This document shows, one piece after another, positions 8,934-16,938 of a DNA stretch of 60,997 bases. The notes beneath the pieces are model-generated. The model saw nothing but the letters and a program-made list of their open reading frames with translations, was not told the origin of the DNA and did no database searches. The stretch spans positions 2,531 to 63,527 of the forward strand of contig NZ_AYLO01000009.1 of the NCBI RefSeq assembly GCF_000496735.2, in the 5' to 3' direction. The translations under genes and the position numbers were made by a program. The DNA comes from Methyloglobulus morosus KoM1. GTDB lineage: Bacteria > Pseudomonadota > Gammaproteobacteria > Methylococcales > Methylomonadaceae. Each line of letters opens with the position of its first letter. The first letter of the stretch is position 1.

Positions 8934-9611
8934 TCACCCCTTGAACCCCAATATGATGATGTCGCGATGGCCGCCTTCCTGGGTGATGTTCAACTCCGTG
9001 ACACTGTGAAACATTTTATCATCCCGGAAGAACAAGCCATCCATTGGGTTTGTCATATCGATCTCCTTAAAAACCGTTCCCTCTTTCTTTTCTTTGTGCA
9101 ACCTTAAAACTCCTCCTGCAACATCGACCTTGTCGATGAGATAAGTAACGGTATAATCAACCATATCCCGGTGCACAGGAAATTCTTCCATGTACACGTC
9201 ATAGCCAGCCATCATGAGTTTGATGACATAGGCGGTATCGATACCTGTCGGTAAGTGCTTAGCGGTGCTTTGAATGATGTCATCGAGAAAGCTATTTCCC
9301 AGGCTCTTCGTAGAATTCCCATCGAGGAAGTCCTGACTCAACACCTCTATAGGCAAAGAGGGCATCTGTTTGTATAAACCGGTTTTTTCCTTGAGTTGGA
9401 ATGTCCCATCATCATAGCTGAATTCACAAAAGCCGAACCCTCGTTTAACCCCATCTCCGGGTTGTCGTTCCAGTTTTCGAAAACTTCCTTTGAGAACATC
9501 GAAACTTATTTTTGCCTGCTCGTCGAGTTCTACATCCTTGCTGGAAATAACGACGTAATAAGGATCTTGGCTCAACGCATCGCTGATGTTGCCATTAATA
9601 TTGATAGGCAT
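8934..9611 (-). CDS. 2-oxoglutarate/Fe(II) dioxygenase, amino-acid hydroxylase type
   Basis: 225 residues, starting at ATG 9611 after AAAGGAG. The iron-binding facial triad can be read as H147-x-D149 (VHRDM) and H202 (MFHSV), with R216 (GGHRD) as the likely 2-oxoglutarate partner. The double-stranded beta-helix core with VDYTVTYLI and VAGGVLRL fits the 2OG-Fe dioxygenase group that includes bacterial L-isoleucine 4-dioxygenase, which hydroxylates free amino acids. The substrate cannot be read from the sequence. The surrounding amino-acid catabolism genes make a free amino acid a reasonable guess. It is a single gene with transposase debris downstream and a gcvP scrap upstream. Confidence 0.8.
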   Translation of the reverse strand: MPININGNISDALSQDPYYVVISSKDVELDEQAKISFDVLKGSFRKLERQPGDGVKRGFGFCEFSYDDGTFQLKEKTGLYKQMPSLPIEVLSQDFLDGNSTKSLGNSFLDDIIQSTAKHLPTGIDTAYVIKLMMAGYDVYMEEFPVHRDMVDYTVTYLIDKVDVAGGVLRLHKEKKEGTVFKEIDMTNPMDGLFFRDDKMFHSVTELNITQEGGHRDIIILGFKG

Positions 9612-9734
9612 TGATTTTCTCCTTTAGTGGAATGGGGAACCGTCTTGTTTCGGAATGGCATATCCGTTCAAACGATAGAACATAGGATCTTGCTTGTCAA
9701 TCGAACACGGCTATGATCGATAGTGCCGCAGGCC

Positions 9735-9835
9735 GGCAAATGCAAACGATAGGGCGATCACAATAAACATGATCGGTGCATCCACTTGTGGCCAGTCCTT
9801 ATCGTCATGTTGGCTGTTGTCGGGGTGTTTGCTTC
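9735..9835 (-). pseudogene. Decayed 3' end of a second glycine dehydrogenase (gcvP) gene
   Basis: The minus-strand frame includes PDNSQHDDKDWPQVD, which parallels [15 protein letters not shown] near the C-terminus of the intact GcvP at 19855-22749. Base-level similarity extends over roughly 100 bp on both sides of that motif. No PLP domain or other part of gcvP is found nearby. It is therefore a remnant of a lost paralogue or of a duplication. It sits between the dioxygenase and lipase genes on the same strand as gcvP. Confidence 0.65.
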
Positions 9836-9895
9836 CACCCTCGGTATGCCCTGTCTCGTGGTTACGTTGCTGTAAGCAACGATTATAGGCAAACA

Positions 9896-10933
9896 CTATC
9901 CTTTTGATATGCCAGATTTGTTAAAACCACCCTCTTCGGTAGGTCGCAGTATGCGAAGCCTATTTTTGGCAATTTTATCAGCGCCGGAAAGCAGTTGACC
10001 TGATCCTCGAGAATCAATCCAAGCCGTGATGTCTCGCCAAAGCATCGGTGCATGCAAGTCACGTAACAGCATATGGTAACCATCAGGGTAAAACCCAACG
10101 GTTTTTCCCTTTGTGCCGCCGGTAAACAGCCGCTGTATAAAGCTATATACCGCCTCTTTCGGCAAAATGTAGTCTTTCTCCCCGTAGAGCAAGAAGACGT
10201 TGCCGCTAATAAAGCTTGCGTTATAAAAAGCTTTATCCATCAAGTCGACCAAGCCGTACAACGCTTCAACCCGGGTCTTCCTGAGCACTAGCGGATCATC
10301 ATCCAAGGCATGCACCATGTCCCGGTTATCGGACAGTTTCACTGCAACGCTCTCGCCACTTAAGGCAACCCAAGGCACCGTGTGGGCTAGGAGCCATAAC
10401 AACCCCGTTTGGTACCAAGGCATGGTTTCTCGAGACCAAACGGCAGGGGCGACCAATATAAACCCATCAACCTTCGGCATCCGGGCATCTCTGGCTGCTG
10501 CAATGACTAAGGCGCCACCCATACTTTCACCCAATAAGTATATGGGCACTCCCGGGTATTTTTGTTTTATCAACCGGACAAAACTCTGTAAATCCTTGGT
10601 ATAAGTTTCCGTACCTGCCCAATACCCCCTACGCAGCGATGCGCCGAATCCACGCTGGTCATAAGCAAAGCAAGCGATACCCCGTTTGCTGAAATATTCA
10701 GCGGGCTGATGAAAGAAATGGCTGTAATCATTAAAGCCATGTAAACCGATAATGACTGCCTTGACTGTTCCAACAGTGGGTAACCAGCGACGTAATGGGA
10801 GATATGAGCCATCTTCAGTGAGAAAATATTGATCGTGTAATTCTGCGGGATTCCTATCCGCTTCGGACGGGTAAGACCCCGGTTTACAACCGACTATCAA
10901 CAGGCTAATCAGCAAGGTAAAAAGTGTTCTCAT
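9896..10933 (-). CDS. Lipoprotein alpha/beta hydrolase (monoacylglycerol lipase-like)
   Basis: The open frame reaches 11089, but ATG 10933 begins a lipoprotein signal: MRTLFTLLISLLIVGC, with a lipobox ending at Cys16. The 345-residue product then has the alpha/beta hydrolase core: GLHGFNDYSHFF oxyanion region, AYDQRGFG, and the nucleophile elbow GESMGG. An acid is likely in LLYGEKD and the histidine in GYHMLL. This pattern is that of serine-aminopeptidase/lysophospholipase (Hydrolase_4) proteins, which cut monoglycerides or lysophospholipids. It is probably anchored in the periplasm or outer membrane. It appears to be a single-gene unit; the ribosome site before 10933 is weak. Confidence 0.85.
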   Translation of the reverse strand: MRTLFTLLISLLIVGCKPGSYPSEADRNPAELHDQYFLTEDGSYLPLRRWLPTVGTVKAVIIGLHGFNDYSHFFHQPAEYFSKRGIACFAYDQRGFGASLRRGYWAGTETYTKDLQSFVRLIKQKYPGVPIYLLGESMGGALVIAAARDARMPKVDGFILVAPAVWSRETMPWYQTGLLWLLAHTVPWVALSGESVAVKLSDNRDMVHALDDDPLVLRKTRVEALYGLVDLMDKAFYNASFISGNVFLLYGEKDYILPKEAVYSFIQRLFTGGTKGKTVGFYPDGYHMLLRDLHAPMLWRDITAWIDSRGSGQLLSGADKIAKNRLRILRPTEEGGFNKSGISKG

Positions 10934-11413
10934 ATCTACTGTAACGAACCACCCAAAAGTTCTGTTTAACAAAACAGCGCGTAGTAAGGTAGAAGAAGCT
11001 TGATTTACTGGATAAACGTCCCTAAGACAACGCTGACCAATATAAAGTTTTCCACCTGTATCAATTGACACAATTGACCGAAAGGGCATAAGTTTCTACG
11101 AAGTCCGACTTAAATTTCAATGAGCGATATGATCTTTAAAAACGGCACGATGCTGACTGGAAAAAATTCAAACAAGCACCAAGGAATTTTACGACATCTT
11201 ATAGGTCATATAACCGGCATTGATTTATTAGCGTGCCAAATTATTTATTGTTACTAATTATATTTAATACATCCGGTATGTCATCCTTTGGTTTTAAATC
11301 TGGAAGGACGTGGTTTTTCATCCGAATGTTATAGACATTTTAATTATTAATGAGGAGAGTATGATGAAAATAATATTAAAGCCTTCGTAAACATTGCTTA
11401 GGGGAGGTTTAAA
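10934..11413. other. Intergenic region between divergent genes
   Basis: 480 bp separates the minus-strand lipase from the plus-strand cyclic-nucleotide-fold gene. It is AT-rich toward 11220-11360. A nine-codon frame (11361-11390) lies just ahead of the downstream gene. No other gene, repeat or clear promoter was recognised. Confidence 0.5.
11361..11390 (+). CDS. Possible leader peptide MMKIILKPS
   Basis: A GAGGAG site at about 11351-11356 is followed by ATGATGAAA and a stop nine codons later. It ends 23 bp before the start of the next gene, which has its own strong GGGGAGG site. It may be a translated leader or the remains of a truncated start. Nothing further can be said about function. Confidence 0.3.
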   Translation: MMKIILKPS

Positions 11414-11887
11414 ATGGGCAATCAACTTATTGTGGAGTACCTGTCGGCTCACGAGTTTTTTTCTGGGCTTAGTGAGGAAACACTCAAATATCTATGTGAG
11501 TATTCGAGTGAATTTGCCATAAAAAAAGGACAAATCCTGTTTCAGCAAGGCGAAAACGCTGATAAGTTTTATGTTGTCCGTAACGGTCGCATTGCCATAC
11601 AAATGCCGGCGATAATCGGGCCTAGTTTGGAGATCCAGACGTTGGGTAAAGACCAGGTTTTGGGCTGGTCTTGGCTGATATCGCCTTATAAATGGAACTT
11701 TCAAGCCATGCCAGAAGAGGACTCCGAATTGCTTATGTTCGACGGCACTACCATACTGGCGCGATGCGAGAAGGAGCCGAAATTCGGCTATGAACTGCTA
11801 AAGAAATTTGCCGCATTGATGTCGGTTCGCCTGGATGCGGCGCGCCAGAAGATGATGGATGAATGGAATCCAGCCGGATTTGCCTAA
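11414..11887 (+). CDS. Stand-alone cyclic-nucleotide-binding-fold protein
   Basis: 157 residues with a single Crp-type beta-barrel (about 15-125): FAIKKGQILFQQGENADKFY and VVRNGRIAI are typical of the first half of the fold. The ribosome site GGGGAGG precedes ATG 11414. The phosphate-binding cassette, which in cAMP binders carries a G-E-x5-R pattern, reads LGWSWLISPYKW here and lacks the expected arginine, so cAMP or cGMP binding is doubtful. No helix-turn-helix follows; the C-terminus is a short helix. It is therefore not a DNA-binding regulator by itself, and may be a redox or small-molecule sensor acting on a partner. Confidence 0.8.
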   Translation: MGNQLIVEYLSAHEFFSGLSEETLKYLCEYSSEFAIKKGQILFQQGENADKFYVVRNGRIAIQMPAIIGPSLEIQTLGKDQVLGWSWLISPYKWNFQAMPEEDSELLMFDGTTILARCEKEPKFGYELLKKFAALMSVRLDAARQKMMDEWNPAGFA

Positions 11888-12001
11888 TACTACGCCAATA
11901 TTATGGTGCTGATCGATAATTTAGGAGAACACAAGCAGAATAGTAGCCACATAGGACTGGCACTTTAAAGGCCCTGTATAACATCACCTTAGCCGATAAA
12001 A

Positions 12002-12649
12002 TTATGTTTCGGCATCAGGTTGGTTGTCGGGTGCGGCATTGGAAAAAGCAGCTTCTTGCATACAATTTTCATAAATAGCACTAATCAGTGGAAAATTGTT
12101 CATTTCGCACCCAAAACGGAAGGCATTATAGACTTGTGGTATCAAAAAGGCATCGGCCATACCGGGCGCATCGCCATGGCAAAATCGTCCCCAGGAATTA
12201 TTTTTTAGCAGCAGTTGCTCAATAGCGGAAAATCCTTCGTGTATCCAATGGCTATACCAAGACAGTTGAAAGTCAGTTTGTACTAAGTCATTTAAATAAT
12301 TCAGCACCCGCAAATTATTGAGCGGATGAATGTCACAGGCAATGATTTGAGCCAATGAGCGGACATAAGCGCGCTCTATGGCATTGGCGGGCAGCAACGG
12401 CGGAGTCGGGTAGACTTCTTCCAGATACTCGATAATCGCGGACGACTGGGACAATACCGTATTTTCCACCACCAGGACGGGCACTCGTCCCTGTGGATTA
12501 AGCGCCAAGTAATCGGCCTTGAATTGTTCGCCGCCGTTCTTGAGCAAGTGTACGGGGCGAATTTCATAGCCAATATTTTTCAGGTTCAACGCAATGCGTA
12601 CCCGATACGCGGCGGAACTCCTGAAATAACTGTACAGGATTATCGGCAT
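12002..12649 (-). CDS. maiA: Maleylacetoacetate isomerase (zeta-class GST)
   Basis: 215 residues. The N-terminal thioredoxin-like domain has YSYFRSSAAYRVRIAL, containing the SSxxxRVRIAL glutathione-activation motif of zeta-class GSTs. NPQGRVPVL and QSSAIIEYLEE form the glutathione site. The enzyme converts maleylacetoacetate to fumarylacetoacetate, using glutathione, in tyrosine degradation. It is the last gene of the hppD-hmgA-fah-maiA operon and overlaps the fah stop by 10 bases (start ATG 12649). Placement directly after fah confirms the role. The length is normal for the family. Confidence 0.95.
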   Translation of the reverse strand: MPIILYSYFRSSAAYRVRIALNLKNIGYEIRPVHLLKNGGEQFKADYLALNPQGRVPVLVVENTVLSQSSAIIEYLEEVYPTPPLLPANAIERAYVRSLAQIIACDIHPLNNLRVLNYLNDLVQTDFQLSWYSHWIHEGFSAIEQLLLKNNSWGRFCHGDAPGMADAFLIPQVYNAFRFGCEMNNFPLISAIYENCMQEAAFSNAAPDNQPDAET

Positions 12650-13620
12650 GGCTTGACCTCCTGTTCAATCGCGCCGAAGATTGAATCCCCCTGCCCGTCC
12701 AGCATTTCTATCCGGATTTTATCGCCGAAACGCATAAATTCGGTGATGGCCACACCGGTTTCGATGATTTCAACGACCCGTTTTTCGACGATGCAGGAAT
12801 AACCCGTAGTTGAATCAACATTACTGACTGTACCAGAACCGATAATCGTCCCGGCAGCCAATTTTCGGGACTTAGCGGCATGATGGATCAACTTGGCAAA
12901 ACTGAATTGCATATCCTCGCCAGCATTTGCTTCGCCAAATAACTGGCCGTTCCAAGCGACAGTTAAGGGTAAGTGTAATTTCGTATTTTCCCAAGCCGCA
13001 CCCAATTCATCGGGAGTGACTGCAACGGGTGAAAATGCGCTAGCGGGTTTGCCGTGCAGGAAACCAAAGCCTTTAGCCAGTTCATCAGGAATCAGGTTTC
13101 TCAGTGAAACGTCGTTAATCAAGACAATCAGCTTGATATGGGAACCGGCATCGTTAATGGAAACCCCATATTCCACATCATCGGTAATCACGCCGACTTC
13201 GGCTTCAAAATCGATGCCCCACGCTTCACTGGCGACTTCTATAGGATCACAAGCGCCGAGCATGTTATCCGATGCACCCTGATACATTAATGGGTCGCTG
13301 TATAAGTTTTCCGGCATTTCTGCGCCGCGCGCTTTCCGCACCCTTTCAACATGGCTTAAATAAGCACTACCGTCCAGCCATTGGTAAGCCCTAGGTAATG
13401 GCGCAGTCACCTTATATGAATCGAAAGGGATAAATTCGCCTTTGCTTTCGTTAATTTGCCTATAAGCTTCTCGCAATTCGTGTTCAACTTCGCTCCAGTT
13501 GTCCAGTGCCGCTTGCAGCGTCAATGCGATAGTGGGAACAAGTTTCGCTTTGGTTAGTTCGCGGTTGACGACCACGAGAATTCCATCTCGGTCACCTGTC
13601 TTAAGGGTGGCCAGTTTCAT
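12640..13620 (-). CDS. Fumarylacetoacetate hydrolase
   Basis: The start is taken as ATG 13620 (MKLATLKTGDRDG), which overlaps the hmgA stop as ATGA; a longer frame to 13647 lies inside hmgA. The 326-residue product is of the short bacterial fumarylacetoacetase type. The metal site E-E-D pattern is visible in DFEAEVGVITDDVEYG (residues about 152-167) and in IVLINDVSLRN. It splits fumarylacetoacetate into fumarate and acetoacetate, the final step of homogentisate breakdown. Acetoacetate would then be activated by the ligase encoded at 16939-18930. The tight overlaps on both sides indicate translational coupling. Confidence 0.92.
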   Translation of the reverse strand: MKLATLKTGDRDGILVVVNRELTKAKLVPTIALTLQAALDNWSEVEHELREAYRQINESKGEFIPFDSYKVTAPLPRAYQWLDGSAYLSHVERVRKARGAEMPENLYSDPLMYQGASDNMLGACDPIEVASEAWGIDFEAEVGVITDDVEYGVSINDAGSHIKLIVLINDVSLRNLIPDELAKGFGFLHGKPASAFSPVAVTPDELGAAWENTKLHLPLTVAWNGQLFGEANAGEDMQFSFAKLIHHAAKSRKLAAGTIIGSGTVSNVDSTTGYSCIVEKRVVEIIETGVAITEFMRFGDKIRIEMLDGQGDSIFGAIEQEVKPCR

Positions 13621-14732
13621 TTCCAAGAATCCACATAACCCGTCCACTCAATGGTTTTGGCCTGTTCGGAAATTTCCAGCGTATCCCGCGCATCAATCAT
13701 CACCGCCACCTCGTCCGTCATTATCCCGCGCTTTTTCTCGGCATTTTTTAGCGCTTTCGGATGCGGGCCGTGAGAAATTCCACTGGGATGCAAGGTCATC
13801 ATCCCCGGTTCGATATGGTCACGGGAAAAAAACTGGCCGGCATGGTAAAAAATCAGTTCGTCATAATCGTCATTGCTATGGAAAAAAGGCACGTTCAAGG
13901 CCTTAGGATCGGTTTCATAAGGCCGTGGCACGAAAGTGCATACGACAAAACGGCTGGAAGTAAAAGTGGTATGGGCTGAAGGCGGCACATGGTAGCGGTG
14001 GCTCATCAACGGCCTGATATCGCGCCAGTTAAGGCGTACCGGCATCAACGTGCCATGCCAGCCCACGGCATCCAGTGGATTGAATGGATAGGCGATCGTG
14101 CTCAATTGGTTTCCTTTTTTGACTACCACCTGCCATTGTGCTTCATTTTGCTGGGCGATGAATGCGTCATCAATCTTCGGTACGTCCAAAATAGCCGGAT
14201 CGAAAATCGCCTGATTGCCAACCAGCCCTTTTTCCGGTAAGCGGTAGCTGTCGTTAGTCGACTCAACCAACAAAGCACTAACGGATTCCTGCACACAGAT
14301 ACGCCACATCGTCCCGCGAGGCAACATGACATAATCGCCCTCGCTAAACACTAAATGACCGTAATCGCAGTACAGTTCGCCAGAGCCTTGATGCACGAAA
14401 ACCAATTCATCGCCGTCGGCATTCCTCACCAGATGATCCATGTCGTTTTCCAACTTCATAAAGCGAATTTGTGTGTTGGCGTTGCTGAACAGCAAGGGCG
14501 CATCCCAAGGACAGTTTCCTGAATATACCAATTTTTTTGTGTCAAAAGCGCGGGGTTTCAACAAGCCCTCAACTGTTAACCAAGATGTTGGCGGGTGACG
14601 GTGATACATCTGGGTAGAAGGCCCATAAAAGCCTTCTTTGCCTAATTCCCGTTCATAAGTACCCGCAGGGAGATCGGTATGCGCCTGCCGTGATGCGTTA
14701 CCTTCCACCTTGGGTATATTGATCCAGGGCAT
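13617..14732 (-). CDS. hmgA: Homogentisate 1,2-dioxygenase
   Basis: 371 residues from ATG 14732, whose TGATG junction overlaps the hppD stop by one base. It is of the shorter bacterial type (human enzyme 445). Cupin features are visible: NADGDELVFVHQGSGEL in the first barrel, and the likely iron ligands in DELIFYHAGQFFSRDHIEPG and MTLHPSGISHGPHP. The enzyme opens the ring of homogentisate with O2 to form maleylacetoacetate. The gene sits in pathway order between hppD and fah. The coding frame is uninterrupted, and there are no odd features. Confidence 0.94.
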   Translation of the reverse strand: MPWINIPKVEGNASRQAHTDLPAGTYERELGKEGFYGPSTQMYHRHPPTSWLTVEGLLKPRAFDTKKLVYSGNCPWDAPLLFSNANTQIRFMKLENDMDHLVRNADGDELVFVHQGSGELYCDYGHLVFSEGDYVMLPRGTMWRICVQESVSALLVESTNDSYRLPEKGLVGNQAIFDPAILDVPKIDDAFIAQQNEAQWQVVVKKGNQLSTIAYPFNPLDAVGWHGTLMPVRLNWRDIRPLMSHRYHVPPSAHTTFTSSRFVVCTFVPRPYETDPKALNVPFFHSNDDYDELIFYHAGQFFSRDHIEPGMMTLHPSGISHGPHPKALKNAEKKRGIMTDEVAVMIDARDTLEISEQAKTIEWTGYVDSWK

Positions 14733-15787
14733 CAAATCACTCCCCGTTTGATCTGGTCGCGCTCGATAGCCTCAAAAAGTGCTTGAAAATTCCCTTCGCC
14801 GAAGCCTTCATTGCCTTTGCGTTGGATAATCTCAAAAAATATGGGGCCGATCACGGTATTGGTAAATATTTGCAGTAACAGTCCAGTACTGACGGCGGGG
14901 TCGCCGTCGATCAATATCCTGTCGTTACGCAAGCGCTCCAGTGCTTCGTGATGACCGGGTATCCTTTCGTTGATTGTGTCATAGTAAGTATCGGGAACGT
15001 CCATAAACTGGACACCGTTAGCCCGCAATTGTTCTACGGAGGCGTAGATGTCCTCGGTAGCCAGGGCAATGTGCTGGATACCTTCGCCGTGGTACACGTC
15101 CAGATATTCCTGGATTTGCGATTTGGAATCGGTCGGCTCATTGATCGGGATGCGGATTTTGCCGCAAGGGCTGGTCATGGCGCGGGATTTCAATCCAGTA
15201 ACCTTACCTTGGATATCAAAATAACGGATTTCACGAAAATTGAACAGCCATTGGTAAAATTCTGCCCATTTGTCCATGCCACCATGGTAAACATTATGGG
15301 TCAAGTGGTCGATGGCGGTCAGCCCAACGCCGACAGGTCGTGGATTCACACCGTCCAGCGGTATGAAATCGACATCATAAATGGAATGCTCTTCACCATA
15401 GCGATCCACCAGATAAATAAGGCTGCGGCCTATGCCCCGGATTGCCGGAATGTTGAGTTCCATCGGCCCGATATGGCCTTGATAGGGTTGGGCTCCTAAA
15501 TTGATGGCACGGTTGAAACATTGGGCGGCATCTTTAACCCTGATTGCAAACGCACATATAGACGGGCCATGCACTTTTGCAAAAGCCTGGGCGAAACTGT
15601 CCGGCTCATGGTTGATGATAAAATTGATTTGCCCCTGCCGATAAAGCACCACATCCTTGGAACGGTGTTTTGCGATAGCGACAAAACCCATTTTAGTAAA
15701 TAATCGTTCTAACTCACGGGTATCCGGTGCGGTATATTCGACGAATTCGAAACCATCTGTCCCGACCGGATTTGATGCACTGTCCAT
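14732..15787 (-). CDS. hppD: 4-hydroxyphenylpyruvate dioxygenase
   Basis: 351 residues made of two vicinal-oxygen-chelate modules. The iron triad is readable: His in AIDHLTHNVY, His in GIQHIALAT, and Glu in GPIFFEIIQRKG. The C-terminal helix (GFGEGNFQALFEAIE) that gates the active site is present. The enzyme converts 4-hydroxyphenylpyruvate with O2 to homogentisate and CO2. It is the first gene of the tyrosine operon, starting at ATG 15787. Its promoter must lie in the 160-bp gap shared with the divergent gene at 15948. No tyrosine aminotransferase or phenylalanine hydroxylase lies in the window. Confidence 0.95.
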   Translation of the reverse strand: MDSASNPVGTDGFEFVEYTAPDTRELERLFTKMGFVAIAKHRSKDVVLYRQGQINFIINHEPDSFAQAFAKVHGPSICAFAIRVKDAAQCFNRAINLGAQPYQGHIGPMELNIPAIRGIGRSLIYLVDRYGEEHSIYDVDFIPLDGVNPRPVGVGLTAIDHLTHNVYHGGMDKWAEFYQWLFNFREIRYFDIQGKVTGLKSRAMTSPCGKIRIPINEPTDSKSQIQEYLDVYHGEGIQHIALATEDIYASVEQLRANGVQFMDVPDTYYDTINERIPGHHEALERLRNDRILIDGDPAVSTGLLLQIFTNTVIGPIFFEIIQRKGNEGFGEGNFQALFEAIERDQIKRGVI

Positions 15788-15947
15788 TACACTGCCTCCG
15801 TCTTCAATACGACAATAAGACCCAAACGTGCCTATTAAGTTTCACTGCTATTTTTTTGGAAGCCCATACATTCCGATACTCCCAGAAACTTATCGAATCG
15901 GGGTTATGTCCAATAGATCAAACAGCAATTTTTACCGGAGGTGCATC
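15788..15947. promoter_or_regulatory. Divergent promoter region between hppD and the diiron oxidase gene
   Basis: The 160-bp gap must carry promoters for both the tyrosine operon (minus) and the heme-oxygenase-like gene (plus). A strong ribosome site GGAGGTG at about 15937-15943 serves the plus gene. No confident operator palindrome was identified. Joint control is inferred only from geometry. Confidence 0.5.
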
Positions 15948-16850
15948 ATGCTAGACGACCTGTTAGCCAGTTTTGCACAAAAACACCATATCGAAGGTTT
16001 GACAGCACCATCGCTGATTGCGCTCAGTGAAGGGCGAAATGAGTATTCCTTCAATAAAGCTAAACGGTTCCTCAAATTTCAGCGCCGTATTAATAGCGAA
16101 CTCCTAAAGCACCGTGTCATTACCGACAATCACTATACGGAATGGTTTGAACATGGCGAACAAAACTTGGCGCAAATCAAGGCTTTTATCATCCAATTTT
16201 CGGTGTTTTCCAATCAATTCCTGATTGCCCAACTGCACAAGATGATCCATGCCGATACGCTGGAAAGTATGCGGGCATCAAAAGAAATTTTGGCAAATGA
16301 AATTGGAGTGCGGTTCAAATCGACCCGCCATTCAGGCGGTGGAAAAAATCTTGGCTCAACAGAAGGGAGCGTAGAGGGAGGCACTTTTCATTTTGGTGCC
16401 GGCCATTTTGAGTGGTTGTATAACCTTGCCCTTAAGCTCGGTATTTCATTTACTGAAATAGGCCAACCCAAACACGGCACTAAACCTACCTTATTTTTCT
16501 GTGATGAACTCATCCGGCTTTATGGCGGAGATAACTATCAAGCATCCCAAGCCGCCAGTTATGCCGTTGAAAACTGGGCAGCCGCCGGATTTTGGGGGCA
16601 ATTAATCAAGGGCTTTCATCTGTTTAATGAACGGAATGGGACTGACCTGCCTTTGGGATTTTTCATCTGGCACGACCGACTGGAATGCCAACATGCCGCC
16701 CATACCCAGGAAGAATTGGAGGAACTGTATTTCACCCTGGAACTCGATGAAGACAGTTTTATCCGTTACGGAAACGAAATGCTGGACGGCGTTGCTGCAT
16801 TTTGGGATGGTTTGGATGAGCAGAGGCGAAAGTTAGCGGCGGTTCATTGA
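15948..16850 (+). CDS. Heme-oxygenase-like diiron oxidase family protein
   Basis: The start ATG 15948 follows GGAGGTG; an upstream frame to 15828 lacks a site. The all-helical 300-residue product shows the six-ligand order of the heme-oxygenase-like diiron oxidases (CADD, UndA, BesC, SznF): candidate E118 (ANEIG), H153 (GHFEWLYNLALKLG), E208 (AVENW), and H242-x3-E246-x2-H249 in FFIWHDRLECQH. Between E118 and H153 there is a Gly/Ser-rich insert, longer than usual. Known members use O2 for decarboxylation, desaturation or N-oxidation of amino or fatty acids, and CADD consumes its own tyrosine. Divergence from hppD suggests a tyrosine-linked or aromatic substrate, which is inference. Family assignment is by pattern only. 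Confidence 0.7.
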   Translation: MLDDLLASFAQKHHIEGLTAPSLIALSEGRNEYSFNKAKRFLKFQRRINSELLKHRVITDNHYTEWFEHGEQNLAQIKAFIIQFSVFSNQFLIAQLHKMIHADTLESMRASKEILANEIGVRFKSTRHSGGGKNLGSTEGSVEGGTFHFGAGHFEWLYNLALKLGISFTEIGQPKHGTKPTLFFCDELIRLYGGDNYQASQAASYAVENWAAAGFWGQLIKGFHLFNERNGTDLPLGFFIWHDRLECQHAAHTQEELEELYFTLELDEDSFIRYGNEMLDGVAAFWDGLDEQRRKLAAVH

Positions 16851-16938
16851 GCCGTCAAATAGGGTTATTAATAAAAATAAGGCTGTAGGCAGATTCAATC
16901 TAGGCTGGTCAGATGTGCAAGCATAAGAATTTTCCAGA

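Noticed and set aside
9896-11089. 397-codon form of the lipase
   Set aside because: The first 52 codons lack a lipoprotein signal and a ribosome site; the start at 10933 gives a clean lipobox.
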